Notes under the pieces: generated by a model | What the model saw: only the letters and a program-made list of their open reading frames with translations | What the model was told of the DNA's origin: nothing | Database searches by the model: none | Translations under genes and position numbers: made by a program | Part shown: positions 23,674 to 34,740 of the stretch, one piece after another | How the letters are laid out: the number at the start of each line of letters is the position of its first letter | Position numbering within the stretch: the stretch's first letter is position 1 | NCBI GenBank assembly: GCA_029582165.1 | Contig: CM055885.1 | Span: 13,588,729-13,652,728 of the forward strand | Direction: 5' to 3' | DNA length: 64,000 nucleotides | Source of the DNA: Portulaca oleracea | Taxonomy: Eukaryota; Streptophyta; Magnoliopsida; Caryophyllales; Portulacaceae

Positions 23674-23901
23674 GTCTCCGGCATTTGGGCTTTGTGTTTC
23701 TTTTGGGTTTAGGTGGATGAGGGGCTTGCATGCTATTTATCGGTTAGCCTATTTTCTAAAACTAACACTAAAAAAGAAAATAAAATAGATACAAAATTCA
23801 GCGTCTCTGAGATAGCCCCACTTTGATCGAGTTTGAGTAAAACGACGATCAAAGTAGTCTTGATGATCTTGGATATGAATCAGAAGCCTGTTCTGAAGCT
23901 G

Positions 23902-24228
23902 GTTGACGCTTGGAAGCTGGGTCCTGCGTCGATGTCGAGATGTCGTTCATCGCATTGTGAAGGCCCGATGACGGCCCTTGTCGCATTGTGAAGGCCCGAC
24001 AATGGCCGCTGTTGACACTTGGAAGCTGGGTCCTGCGCCGATGTAGATATGATTTTCATCGCATTGTGAAGGCCCGATGATGACCCTTGTCGCATTGTTA
24101 AGGCCCGACAATGGCCGCTGTTGACGCTTGGAAGCTGGGTCCTGCGCCGATGTAGATGTAAATTACGTCGCATTGTTAGGCCCGACGACGGCCCTCGTTG
24201 CATTGCGGCCCAACGATAGCCTTTGATG
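23902..24228 (+). repeat. 109-bp tandem repeat, three copies
   Basis: Units start at about 23902, 24011 and 24120 (GTTGAC(G/A)CTTGGAAGCTGGG). Each contains CGCATTGTGAAGGCCCGA twice. The array is inside the gag-only element. Confidence 0.9.
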
Positions 24229-24230
24229 TT

Positions 24231-24745
24231 GTCACGTATTGTTAGGCCCGATGACGGCCCTCATTGCATTGCGTCCCAATGATAGCCTTCGATGTCACGT
24301 ATTGTTAGGCCCGGTGACGGCCCTCATTGCATTGCGGCCCAATGATAGCCTTTGTTGTTGTCACGTATTGTTAGGCCCGGTGACGGCCCTCATTGCATTG
24401 CGGCCCAATGATAGCCTTCGATGATGTTGTCACGTATTGTTAGGCCCGGTGACGGCCCTCATTGCATTGCGGCCCAATGATAGCCTTCGATGTCACGTAT
24501 TGTTAGGCCCGGTGACGGCCCTCATTGCATTGCGGCCCAATGATAGCCTTTGTTGTCACGTATTGTTAGGCGATGGCGGCCCTCGTTGCGTGCGGCCCAA
24601 TGATAGCCTTCGATGTCACGTATTGTTAGGCCCGGTGACGGCCCTCATTGCATTGCGGCCCAATGATAGCCTTTGTTGTTGTCACGTATTGTTAGGCCCG
24701 GTGACGGCCCTCATTGCATTGCGGCCCAATGATAGCCTTTGATGA
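24231..24745 (+). repeat. 60-69-bp tandem repeat, eight copies
   Basis: Units start at about 24231, 24294, 24360, 24429, 24492, 24554, 24614 and 24681 with GTCACGTATTGTTAGGC. Each continues with GGTGACGGCCCTCATTGC and GCGGCCCAATGATAGCCTT. A ninth, variant unit is at about 24897-24960. The open frame across it is a product of the repeat. Confidence 0.92.
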
Positions 24746-24925
24746 TGTGATGTTCGTCGCGTATTAGCCCGGCGACGGTTGATGATGGATGTCGCGTATT
24801 AGCCCGGCGACGGCTGATGTGAATGTAGCGTATTAGCCCGGCGACGGCTGATGATGAATGGATGTCGCGTATTAGCCCGGCGACGGCTGATGTGAATGTC
24901 GCGTATTAGCCCGGTGACGGCCCTC
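24746..24925 (+). repeat. ~35-bp tandem repeat, five copies
   Basis: Units of GCGTATTAGCCCGGCGACGG plus GATG-rich linkers begin near 24758, 24792, 24828, 24866 and 24900. They look like shortened derivatives of the preceding 63-bp units. Confidence 0.85.
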
Positions 24926-25254
24926 ATTGCATTGCGGCCCAATGATAGCCTTCGATGATGTGCGGGAACGTGCTGGGCTCAGAAACCACCTTGATCTCCC
25001 ATTTTGGCCCAGAAAATCGTTTGGGCTTGCGAGATTTGGGTGTGTTTTTGGCCCGAACAACTCGTTTGGGATTCGCAGCGTTTTGGGCCTGTCTTGGCCC
25101 AAGGAAACTTGTGCAGGTTCCGCTGTTTTGGTAGAAGAAATCGTCGAGTTTGGCTCCTTTTGCTTTTGGCTTTAGCTTAAATTTGCAAGTAGAAATGTTT
25201 GATTCCACTTGTTGATTTAGCTAAGAATTGGGCAGTAGAAAATCCGTGCGTGGG

Positions 25255-26110
25255 CGAGTAGAACCCGTCTGGTTGGTGGAGCCAGGCTCGGTCGGTGGGC
25301 CGACAGAATGGGGCCAGGAACCCGTGCAGGTTCTCTGGTCATGGCTCTCTTTTTGTGTTTGCGTGGTAGAAGACGGAGGCCCACTGAAAAGTGTAGAACC
25401 CGTCTGGGTTGATCATGAAGTAGGCCAAGCAATCTTCGTGTATGGGTCGAAAAAGGTGGAAAAAGGGCCTTGAAAATGAGCAGGAACCCGTCTGGGTTCC
25501 TTGTATGTAATGGCTCCTCCTTTCATTTTGTGCGTGGGCCGAATAGATGGAAGAAGGCCCACTGGACAAGAATAAGAACCCGTATGGGTTCTTTCAGCTT
25601 CTCTTTTTTGTGTTTGCACGTGGGCCGAAGGATGGAGGCCCACTGAAAGACGTAGAACCCGTCTGGGTAGCTTGTGAGATGGGCTAGGTAATCTTTGTGC
25701 GTGGAAGGAACGGGCTTCCCTTTTTCGTCTTTTATGGGCTGAGGGAGATGGAAGGAAGCCCACTGGAAATGGAGGTAAACCGTCAGGTTCTTTCGTGAAA
25801 TGGGCGAACATTTTTGTGGCGGAAGCAAAGCCCAAAGGTTAAAACACATGCAGCCCAGGCGTCGGGCTCTTCTTTTATTTTGCGTGGGTCAGAAAAGCCT
25901 GGCCCAAATGGAATAGAAGAAGACCCAAAACCGTCTTTTTGTGCCCTGGCGCTTAGGCTGATTTGACTCGTTGCTGGTGCCGCATAGCCCCTAGTTTAGC
26001 GGCCTTAAACCCGTCTGGGTGGGCCTGAAATTGGGCCAAAGTTCTAGAACCCGTCTGGTTTCAGGCCGACAAATGGCCCTCAATTATTGACAAGAACCTG
26101 TCTGGGTTGT
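25255..26110 (+). repeat. Cluster of GAACCCGTCTGGGTTC near-palindromes
   Basis: Exact or near copies occur at about 25261, 25319, 25396, 25484, 25576, 25655, 25774, 26007, 26046 and 26092. They are spaced roughly 40-230 bp apart in otherwise different sequence with frequent GTGGGCC/GGCCCAC words. Variants include CCCGTGCAGGTTC and CCCGTATGGGTTC. Confidence 0.85.
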
Positions 26111-26249
26111 GTCGGAGAGTGGGCTCCCTTTTTGATCTTTTACGGGCCGAGTGATATGGGAACAAGGTTCAAAGGGTCCAAAGGGCGTTGGGCTCTTCTT
26201 TTGCATCCTGACCCTTAGACCGTTTTGATTCTTTGTTTGTCTTGCATAG

Positions 26250-26460
26250 CCCCGATTTAGTGGGAGTTTGATCGACTCTTGCTAAGCGGGGATTAATCGA
26301 TGGTTCCGTAGTGACTTGCCCTTTTGAATTCTTCCATGGTGGATTCTGGACCTAGCAGGCGTGTCGGTGATTTGTCCTTCATTGGCTGCATAGCCCCGAT
26401 TTAGTGGCGATTTGATTTAACTCTTGCTAAGCGTGAGTCAATTGATAGTTCGCGGTGACA
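26250..26460 (+). repeat. Two-copy repeat inside the gag-only element
   Basis: A block starting GCATAGCCCCGATTTAGTGG and containing CTCTTGCTAAGCG appears near 26245 and 26388. No coding function is visible. Confidence 0.7.
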
Positions 26461-28999
26461 TACTTCCTTTTGGATTCTTAGTGAAACAATTTCGATTGAA
26501 TTTAAGCCGGCGTCACTCGAAAATGCAGGCGGTGCCGAAGTGCTGCACCTATTTGGCTCAGGTAGCGATACAGAGGTGGTAAACCCCTCTTACTACCAGT
26601 GGGACACTTACTTCGGATCTGGTGGAAAGCGGGCTCATGGGTGATAGTGCTAGCGGCGGTGATGCGTGATGATGGCGAAGATGATGTGCTGCGAGTCGAC
26701 ACTATGATATGCACGACTCTTTTACCATGCACTTAGGACCATGCTATGTAATGATGTACTTAGACACACTTATGTACTAATGCAAACTAATGCAATGCTT
26801 ATGCAATGATGATGTTATGCAGTACAACTATGACTTTCTACATGCTACTGAAACAAAGCGCTGAAAGGAATTTTCTTATTAACACGAAGCGAGGCTAACA
26901 AGCAAACACAAAGATTAATCTGGACAAGATCAAAACTCATTCGAAAGAGATAGGAAGAAGTTTTGAATCTTTAGGAGAGAACAAGTAATTCGAGGCATAA
27001 GTCCGCCAACATTCGAAGAATAGTGCAAATATCTGCGGTTGGTTATGGACGTAAGCTAGTCGAAAGAACAAACCTCACATAGGACAGAATAAACACTCAA
27101 ACACTCAATTTTGAATATGTATGTGAGTTTTTCTCATACTCAAACCAAAAGAAGCAAACTACCATAGGCTTGGTAAAAACCTCGCTCTCCACTACTCGTA
27201 TGCAATGCACAAGTGACAATCAAAAGGACTTTTTCGGGTTGTAACGGGGCTTAGGCTAGGGTAAGGAGCGGTAAAATTTTGGGAATGAGGAGTTAAAAGC
27301 CATGCTTGGATTGATTTTCAATGAAATCCTCTAAACTCTTCTTCTCACTTAATGTATGCAAAGCGTTTCACCTTCCATCCTAAAACATCTCAACCGAATA
27401 CAACCGAGTCAAAGTTTTCTGGACTTTAAGTTGAATCTCCCTAACCACCCTCCTTTTTTTTTATTTTTTTTTTTTGATTTTTTTTTGATTCCTTTTTTTG
27501 ATTTTTTTTTTTGATTTTTTTGTTTTGGGTGATCGGGAGGAGAAATTTCTATTCGACTTTGACTTTGAATAGCATAACCACATTGGCTCAAGATATGGGA
27601 CTTTCAGATTCTCCCAAGCTTCATATTTCGCTCCTGAGCGGTTGTTCCTTCCAAAATGACAGACTTTCTTCCAACCCAGCGTTCTTTCCGAAATGACGGA
27701 CTCTCTTCCAACCAAGCAAGGCTCAAGGGTATTGGATATCATAGGCTAAGGCTTGTCTTTCGAGTTCAATGATTAAAAGGGATGAACAAAGGCTAGGCGG
27801 CAAAAGAGCAGTAAATACAATGCAGGGAAGGCTATTTGGCTATGTAGCTTAAGAAAATCGAATGCCTTAATCACATTGTCACTGCGTGCTATGCAAACAT
27901 GTAGTCTCAAGCAAGATGCAAAACAAGTTCTAGAGATGCAACTAATGGGTGAGTCGCTCAAGGGATCATGGAATTGATGAAAGTAATCAATTCAAGTTTT
28001 AGGCAATGTGGACTCACGGGACGAGCTCAATCAACTAAGCTTAGCCCAGATTTGCACGCACATTTATACCTTCTAAGATAGTCAAAGCGACGGATCGTCT
28101 TCTATAACTTGTCTCAAAATCAAGGCTTGAAGAAAAGGTTTTGAAATCTTTTGAGATCTCATCTAGATTTTCCTAAGTGAAGCAAGTCAAGCCGGGAAAA
28201 AGGTCGATTTTTTTAAAAAAAAAAGGTATGGACTCTTCTTTTTTATTTTTTTTTTAACCTATGACTAAAACGGATATGATGCTCATGCAATGCAAGATGT
28301 CGACCTATATGATGAGAGACACGGGACTTATGCAATGCAAAATGCAACCTACATGGTGGGATCATTCCACTTCCCCAAACGAAAGAAAATTAAGTATTAT
28401 AAGTAAATTCGAGCTACAATTTTGGCTAGCGAATACACATAGTTAGCTCGCGGGCCCGCATCGCGACCACACTCGGGCGAAGGAAAACCGATCGAATTGA
28501 GGGCCCAAAGGAGCTTTGGGCTTACAGCAAATGGGCCAAAATGGTGGCACAGAGGGCGAACCCGTGCAGGTTCCTAGGCACAGGTGGTGTGGCCGGGGAC
28601 CGGGAACCCGTCGGGTTACGGAGAGCCGGACTTCGGCGGCGAGGAGTCTTCTCGGTGGTGCAAGTCGGTGGAGCAATGTCGGTGGTGCGATAGGTCGGTG
28701 GAACCGTATGGCGGTGCGATGGCGGTGGAACCACTGGGTTTCTCAACACTCTTAAAGCGCCGTCGCTCTTTTTCTTCACCCATATTCCACATTAAACTCG
28801 TGCAGGTTAAAGCCAAGTGGCTAGAGAGGCATTCTAGTTGCTTGGCCTAACTAGGACGAGGCTTGAATTTGAGTTATGACAGTGGCTAGGAGTGGATACT
28901 CTAGTTGCTTGGTTAAATCGCCCTAATTTTCTGCATAAAACTTCTTCAATGCGTGAGGAAAGGATTTTCGGTGGAGGTGTTGGGGTTCCAGCCTCGGGA
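26461..28999. other. Non-coding interior of the gag-only element
   Basis: This holds low-complexity DNA, including T-rich runs at about 27450-27525 and a short A-run at about 28214-28227. It has two further near-palindromes (about 28558 and 28604) and a GGTGG-rich part (28640-28740). I looked for RT (YADD/FADD) and integrase (HHCC, DDE) motifs on both strands and saw none. Confidence 0.6.
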
Positions 29000-29229
29000 C
29001 TAGGAGTCATGTAGTAGCACTCTATTATAGCAGTGATTTGGCATGAGGAGTTGTTGTCTTTTCCTTATCTTCTTCCTTATCGGAAGAGTCGTACAGTGGA
29101 TGCACTTCATTTTCATGGTTAGTGAAATCTTTCTCATCATCACTATGCCAAATGCCATTAATAGTGAAGTCCTTTGTAAATGAAGGAATGGCGACTGGTT
29201 GGCCCACTTTAGTGATGAAGGTGGATGGA

Positions 29230-30543
29230 TCAAAGTGATCTTTTCGGAAAGATGGCATTCTTTGTGATTAGGCATTGGGTTATCCTTGTTATTGGGCGCT
29301 GCGATGAGTTCGGTGGAGGATAACAGTTTGAACCGATCCTTCGATCTTGTTTTTCAAGTACCAGCAAACCTCGGTGTCGTGACCTCATTTGCGATGGAAA
29401 GCTGCGATATTTATTTTCATCCCATCTTGGAGGCTTGATTTGAGCTCGGAGTCTTTGTGAGCGGTTGGATAATCCCTTTTTCACAATCCCTTCCAATGCC
29501 TTAGCGTAAGACATGTCTAGCGGATGATAGGAGTCATACTTCGGGGGGTAAGACTTTCGTTGGATAGAATTAGTCTCAACAGCTTTCTGAGGGAGGCTAG
29601 GCGTGCTAGTAGCCCTCCTGTTGGAGCTAGATCCTTTCCAACCAGAGTTTTGCGTTCCCTCTCATTGTTAGCGGCTTGACTTGAATGCACAAGTCTTTTA
29701 GGGTTTCGAAGTCTTTGATGGACTGGAAGCCGAAATGTCGCGTGATGCGAGGGTGAATGCTTTGCCTGAAAGTGCTCAGTTGCATCCTAAAGGGGATAGC
29801 TTCATCGATTTCAGATAGCATGGTGTGCCATCTCTTGTAGTAGGAAAGAAATGGCTCGTTCTCCCCTTGTTTCATGGAAGTCAGGTCATCATGGTGACCT
29901 CCTTACATTGTGAGCGGCTAAAGTGGTGATGAAGGCTTTGAACAATTAAATGCGCATCGGTCTTAACTTGTGAGGGTAGATTTTGGTACCATACCTTGGC
30001 CTTACCTTCTAGAGTGGAAGGGAAGACGTGTAGTATAGAGACCTTCATCTACCTTATGGAGAGGGCCGACCTCATGAATTCCTCCAGATGATGAGAGGGA
30101 TTTTCAGTGGGCTTGAACTTTATGGCGGGCACCTCGACCTTGTCTCTTACCCTCGATACATGGTGCTTAGGAATGGCTAAATCCATGCATGCGTCGGTGA
30201 AGGTCGGATCGGTTTTCATCATCCTCCTGGTGAGCATGTCAACCTTCTCTTCAAGCTTTCTGACATAAGGGTCCTCCGAAGTTTTGGAGCCCTTTGGTGT
30301 AAGTTTGGACCTGACCTCACCAGATGATTTAATTTGTGGGCCTCCAGTTTTGGTTTTGAGGCGTTCCTTTCTATCCCCGTCATCATCCTCGGCCTCAGAC
30401 TCAGACTCATAATAGTTTTCCTCTTCTTCGGCTTCAACACCTAGCTTTTTATTGAGCTGCCTAATGGCCTCCAGCATGCCATTCATGGTCTGTTGGCTTT
30501 CGCTGAACCTTTTTTCCAACTTTTCATTAGTCCTATCCTCCAA
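29230..30543 (-). pseudogene. Gag polyprotein remnant of the nested retrotransposon
   Basis: 30543-30049 encodes a coiled-coil and acidic N-terminal part (EAEEEENYYESESEAEDDDG) ending in a KPTENPSHHLEEFMR segment. After a stop, 30046-29627 continues with the Retrotrans_gag core: FPSTLEGKAKVWYQNLP, then ENEPFLSYYKRWHTMLSEID and FRQSIHPRITRHFG. 29514-29330 carries a degenerate CCHC-type knuckle (FHRK, stop, GHDTEVCWYLKNKIE) with a frame change and a stop inside it. The capsid-like domain is thus recognisable, but the frame is broken at least three times. Gag normally forms the virus-like particle and packages RNA. Here it would be non-functional unless supplied in trans. Confidence 0.85.
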
Positions 30544-32072
30544 ATCTGATATATAAAAGGCTATTGCTTCCTGTATCCTCTCATATAGCCCATCAGGTAG
30601 CTTGTCACCAGAACTTTCCCGGAAGGTTGTTGTTAGGAGATCGACATGATGGATTCACTGGATGTACTGGATCGGGTTGGTGGTCTGTAACTTGGATTGT
30701 GGATGAGCCTGCCGGTGTGCGGGTCGCGGATGCGGGCTCGAAGATGGTATGCTATTTTGCCTGCGTGGAAATTGGTTTAGTACTCGAAAGAACTTTTAAA
30801 CAACCCACCCAATGTATGTATGACTTAGTGGACCTACATGGGCCTAGGACACGAACCACGACGCCTATATCTTGGACGTAAGATGACTCACCCACTTCGC
30901 GGGAGTGCATGTCTTAACTCTATATGGACCTAACATGTGGACTGACAACATTAATCGCCTATTGGACCCTTACCTGGATCGAGTCACGATTGCTTTCGAT
31001 TTCGGGCTCAGATTCAAATAATGAGCAATAGGGATTGGGCTTAGGAAAGTCATAAAGGGCGAATAGGATCATCAACGAGGCATTGGCGTCGTGGAGTGAA
31101 GCGATCATGCCCAAGAAGAGAGAAGACGGTGGGTTAGGAACCCGTCTGGGTTCTTCTTTCTCTGACGAGGCCTGCACCGTCAATTTTCAGCAAGTGGGCC
31201 AGTCCGGATGGGCCAGGAACCCGTCTGGGATTCTGACGCACTGGACTCCCACTTACCGACAATTGATGCGGATGGGCCAGTTCTGACAGACCAGAAACCC
31301 GTCCGGGTTTCTGATAAGTCAGAACCCACCTCGAATGTCCCTACGCGGACTAGAATGACTCCGACTCATGAAAGGTTTGACAACTTGGACTCAAAGACTC
31401 CTTAAGACCGGACTCTAAAACTCTTTACAAAATGAAACTACATGATGAACTTGAAATTCTTTAATGGTGGAACTTTACAATATGTACATCAGCTCTTTAC
31501 AAACTAATAAAATTCTACAACTCGTACAAAAATACATCTTTACAACTTTGTACATGGATGGAACTTTACAAAGATACAAACTTTACAACCTATACATTGA
31601 AAAAAAAAATAAAAAATAAAAATAAAATAACACATAGCATACAGATGCGGGATTAACCTAACCATGACTCTAGGTATTAGGGTTTTCTAGGTATAGGAGA
31701 TGATCGTACCGCATGTTCTCGCCCCGGTGCATCCCCCCTACATAGGTAGGCAGTGATGTGTGGGGTGTTGCTCTTCGGGGTTTCAGGGAAACCCTTAGAG
31801 TGTAACACGGGGAGAGGGCGAGTCAAAGGCTTGGCGATGTAAGTGCATCCCACAAGTAGTGACAGACCGCTCTCGAAGGGTAACCCTAGTTTTATAGCCT
31901 ACCAACGCTTTTGTGCTCCCCAGCCATAAGGCCCAAGAGTAGCCTGGATGCAATATGCCTAAAATAATAATAAAATTGTGAAGTAAATTAATTCCTCCCA
32001 AAAAACACTAAAATTTAATCCTTTCAAGTTTTACCCTCTTATTAGTTTAAGTCCCGATTGAGTCGCTTAATC
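30544..32072. other. Untranslated leader region of the gag-only element
   Basis: It lies between the right LTR and gag in minus orientation. Near-palindromes occur at about 31138, 31217 and 31291. TTTACAA-rich repeats occupy about 31420-31590. I found no clear primer-binding site next to the LTR. Confidence 0.55.
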
Positions 32073-33367
32073 TGAGACCAGAAAAATCCCGAAGGGGAAT
32101 GTTCCCGTGGCGCTACTCGAAAGAGTGGATTTTTCCCTCTTTCTTTGAATTGGGAGCCGACGTGGGATTGCTTATCCTTAATCAAAGGCTCGACTTTTAG
32201 GACACTTTTTATTAAGTGATAAATTTAATTAATTAACCCGAAAACCTGATTTTGAAAAGAAAAAGAAAGAAAGAAGACGAAAAAAAAAAGAAAGAAAAAG
32301 GAAAAAAGAAAAGAGGGAACCCGTCTGGGTTCCCGAAAGAAAACAGAAAAAATAAAAAAAGATCCAAACCCGATTACGCTCCGGAGAGCGAATCGGGGGT
32401 CCGATTCAGCTAGAGGAACCCGTCTGGGTTCTCTAGTCTGAACCGGTCCAAAGGAGGAAACCGGCTTGGTTCACCGGAAAAAGTAGAAGAAAAAGAGGGG
32501 TCGGAGACATGGAACCCGTCTGGGTTCCTGTCTCTGACCTAAAGAAAGGAAAAAAAAAAGGGTTTTCGAAAAGGATTTTCGGAAAAGGAAAACTGTTAGA
32601 GTCGCCAGTTGAATTTTAGGGATAAAACAACAAACCCAAAAGAAAGTTTGACTCCGGCCTGCGAATCCAAAGGTGGATTCGGGGGTAAGGTTACGAATTT
32701 GACGATAAAAACCGTCAAACTCGCCCGTTCAACCGAACGGACTTTACTAGGATCAAATTAAAGTGGAGAAAGAGAAGAAGAGAAGAGAGGAGGGAATTTG
32801 AATACTTCACAATAGTATTATTAATGTCATGCAATTACAAACAAATAAATAAGAAAACACATAAATTACATTATGTACAAAAAGAGAGAAAACTACGCTA
32901 ATGTCAAAGTAAACACGCGGTTGGGGGGAGAAGAGAAGAGAAATATACCAGTGTCAATACTCCCGGTATATTTCTGTGTGTCTTTTGTGGGTGATGGATG
33001 GTAGGTATTTATAGGGGGGAATTAGGTTTAGGTTTAGGGTTTTTGATTGAAACCTGCCGCGGCGCCGTGGGAAGCTAGGAGGAACCCAGACGGGTTCACT
33101 GAGGGAAGATGGGCTTCGGGCCCAGGAACCCAGACGGGTTCCTGTGGGTGGAGCTGAGCTCCGGCCCACTGAACCCAGACGGGTTCCTGTGGGTTGGAGC
33201 TGAGCTCCGGCCCACTGAACCCAGACGGGTTGTCTCCGGCATTTGGGCTTTGTGTTTCTTTTGGGTTTAGGTGGATGAGGGGCTTGCATGCTATTTATCG
33301 GTTAGCCTATTTTCTAAAACTAACACTAAAAAAGAAAATAAAATAGATACAAAATTCAGCGTCTACA
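32073..33367 (-). repeat. Right (5') LTR of the gag-only element
   Basis: It begins TGAGACCAG and ends GTCTACA. It is collinear with 22499-23809. Near-palindromes are at about 32317, 32417, 32514, 33082, 33126, 33173 and 33218. Confidence 0.9.
33004..33017 (-). promoter_or_regulatory. TATA box in right (5') LTR
   Basis: The minus strand reads CCCCTATAAATACC. It lies upstream of the gag remnant in the correct orientation and is probably the element's own promoter. Confidence 0.6.
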
Positions 33368-33732
33368 GAAACCCCAATCTTTGTCTTCCAGAATAAGTTT
33401 CTGCAGATATACACATTATAATTAGTGAATATAATCTTGAGAATATGTTGGGAATATTTGGAGGATTTTCAGGATACTTCACTATTTTGTTCTTTCAAAC
33501 AAAATATTCTGATGTCACTTGGAAGTCCTCAGCAGCAGCAACGTGGAGGACATCAAGGCACAGCTTCTTCAAGTAGTAAGTCGAATTAAAACTCACCATT
33601 GCAGATACTCTAAAGGCTTTTTTGGCTTTGTCATCTAACACTATTTTGTCCCTTTAATTCCTTAATTTCTTAAATAATGACTCACATATTATATAGTTAT
33701 GTACGTATCATGGTCTAGTGGCTTCTTCTAGG

Positions 33733-33804
33733 TTTTATTAAGGCAAATACTAAGACCCATCAAAAAGTGAAAGCCTTTGCGTAGGTATTTGCCTTAATAA
33801 AATT
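33733..33804. repeat. Short hairpin
   Basis: Arms TTTTATTAAGGCAAATAC and GGTATTTGCCTTAATAAAAT face each other with about a 30-base loop. It abuts the MITE at 33806, whose left target duplication overlaps the right arm. Confidence 0.7.
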
Positions 33805-33805
33805 A

Positions 33806-34108
33806 GGATTTTTGGCCGTTAAAATACTGCATTTTTAGGGTATTAGACAATAATACATTGAATTTTCACCTTGGACAATAATGCACTGTACTTTAGGGGG
33901 TGTTGGACAATAATACACCCGGAAAGATTCCGACGGTGGCTAACTTGGTGATGATCCTACGTGGCAGGCGGACCACGTAGGATTGCCACCAAGCTAAGTC
34001 AACCACCGCTGGAATTGTTATGAGTGCATAATTGTCCAACACCCCCCAAAGTACAATGTATTATTGTCCAATACCTTAAAAGTTCAGTATATTAATGTCC
34101 AAAAATCC
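33806..34108. mobile_element. Fold-back MITE, family copy 2
   Basis: Termini GGATTTTTGG and CCAAAAATCC. Long arms contain GACAATAATACA and GGTATTGGACAATAATAC. The arms meet at a hairpin-like centre (TCCTACGTGGCAGGCGGACC plus ACGTAGGA). The flanks are ATAAAATTA (33797-33805) and ATAAAACTA (34109-34117), 8 of 9 bases equal. It is the same family as 20917-21341. Confidence 0.82.
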
Positions 34109-34117
34109 ATAAAACTA

Positions 34118-34499
34118 TGACAACTTATTTACATTAGGAGCTTATATATCTTAAGTTCATAATTATCTATTAATGATAAATTTTGCCACTTCTTTCTGCT
34201 TAATATGTGACTTTGATGTTTTTTTCATTAGTTATTTTTTACCACTGATTTTTAAATATATATAGGGATTCATTATATGTGTTTAATAATACTAGATTCA
34301 TAATAAACATTTTTTTCATTAGTTAAGTCCTATATTTAATATATATAGTGATTCATTATATCAAGTATTATTATATTATAAACATTCTTTTTAATAATAT
34401 TATACCAAATAGTTACACAATACAATAATGTTTGATATAATATTATTAAAAAAATGATTAATTTATAAAGATATTAAATATTATAAATCCCATATATAC
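34118..34499. other. AT-rich spacer
   Basis: Short repeated words (TATATATAG(G/T)GATTCATTAT) are present. No gene is supported. Confidence 0.5.
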
Positions 34500-34740
34500 T
34501 TATATATGAGCTATTCGAGAGATGTATGTTGATGCTAAAACCTGTGTTAGGACTTTGTTGGAGCTTACAAGATATTTTTCTATGGATATGTTGGGCTTCA
34601 TCAAAGGTTTGCTCTAAGTTCGTTTCCTTTAAATATGGATAAAAGATCGATGTGTTGATGAAGGATATTTAGATGAGTTATCATAGTGTATACTTTTCAT
34701 TGATGATATTGTTCTGATCGATGAGTTAAGTGAGAGATTA

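Larger units (their letters stand above)
22499..23809 (-). repeat. Left (3') LTR of the gag-only element
   Basis: It begins TGTAGACCCCG, contains the block starting ATCCCGAAGGGGAATGTTCC, and ends near GCGTCTCTG. It aligns end to end with 32073-33367. Long stretches are identical (about 23130-23460), but 22780-23130 carries many single-base losses relative to the right LTR. It has three 48-bp GAACCCAGACGGG units where the right LTR has two. Confidence 0.9.
22499..33367 (-). mobile_element. Gag-only (non-autonomous) LTR retrotransposon, probably Gypsy-type
   Basis: The outer ends are TGTAGAC and GTCTACA, flanked by GAAAC on both sides (22494-22498 and 33368-33372), so the 10.9-kb unit is a single insertion. 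The LTRs are about 1.3 kb. The gag remnant reads on the minus strand, so the right LTR is the 5' LTR. Between the gag and the left LTR (23810-29000) I find tandem repeats, GAACCC near-palindromes and low-complexity DNA. I find no protease, RT, RNase H or integrase motifs. This is the organisation of gag-only non-autonomous elements. The gag type (Retrotrans_gag, CCHC-like knuckle) suggests Gypsy. Confidence 0.88.
21766..33571. mobile_element. Solo LTR copy 1, split by a nested retrotransposon
   Basis: The left part (21766-22498, starting TGTTGGGACCC) and the right part (33373-33571, ending CTTCTTCA) join into one LTR of about 932 bp that aligns with the intact copy at 38472-39402. AGTAG flanks both outer ends (21761-21765 and 33572-33576). 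Only one LTR is present, so this is a solo LTR left by recombination and later hit by the element at 22499-33367. The superfamily is not determined. Confidence 0.88.

Noticed and set aside
24239..24742. Repetitive open frames (HVLLGPVTALIALRPNDSL units)
   Set aside because: They arise from the 60-69-bp tandem repeat, and units of unequal length break the frame.
28443..28850. GC-rich overlapping open frames
   Set aside because: They have no family motifs, overlap on both strands, and lie in the non-coding half of the gag-only element.
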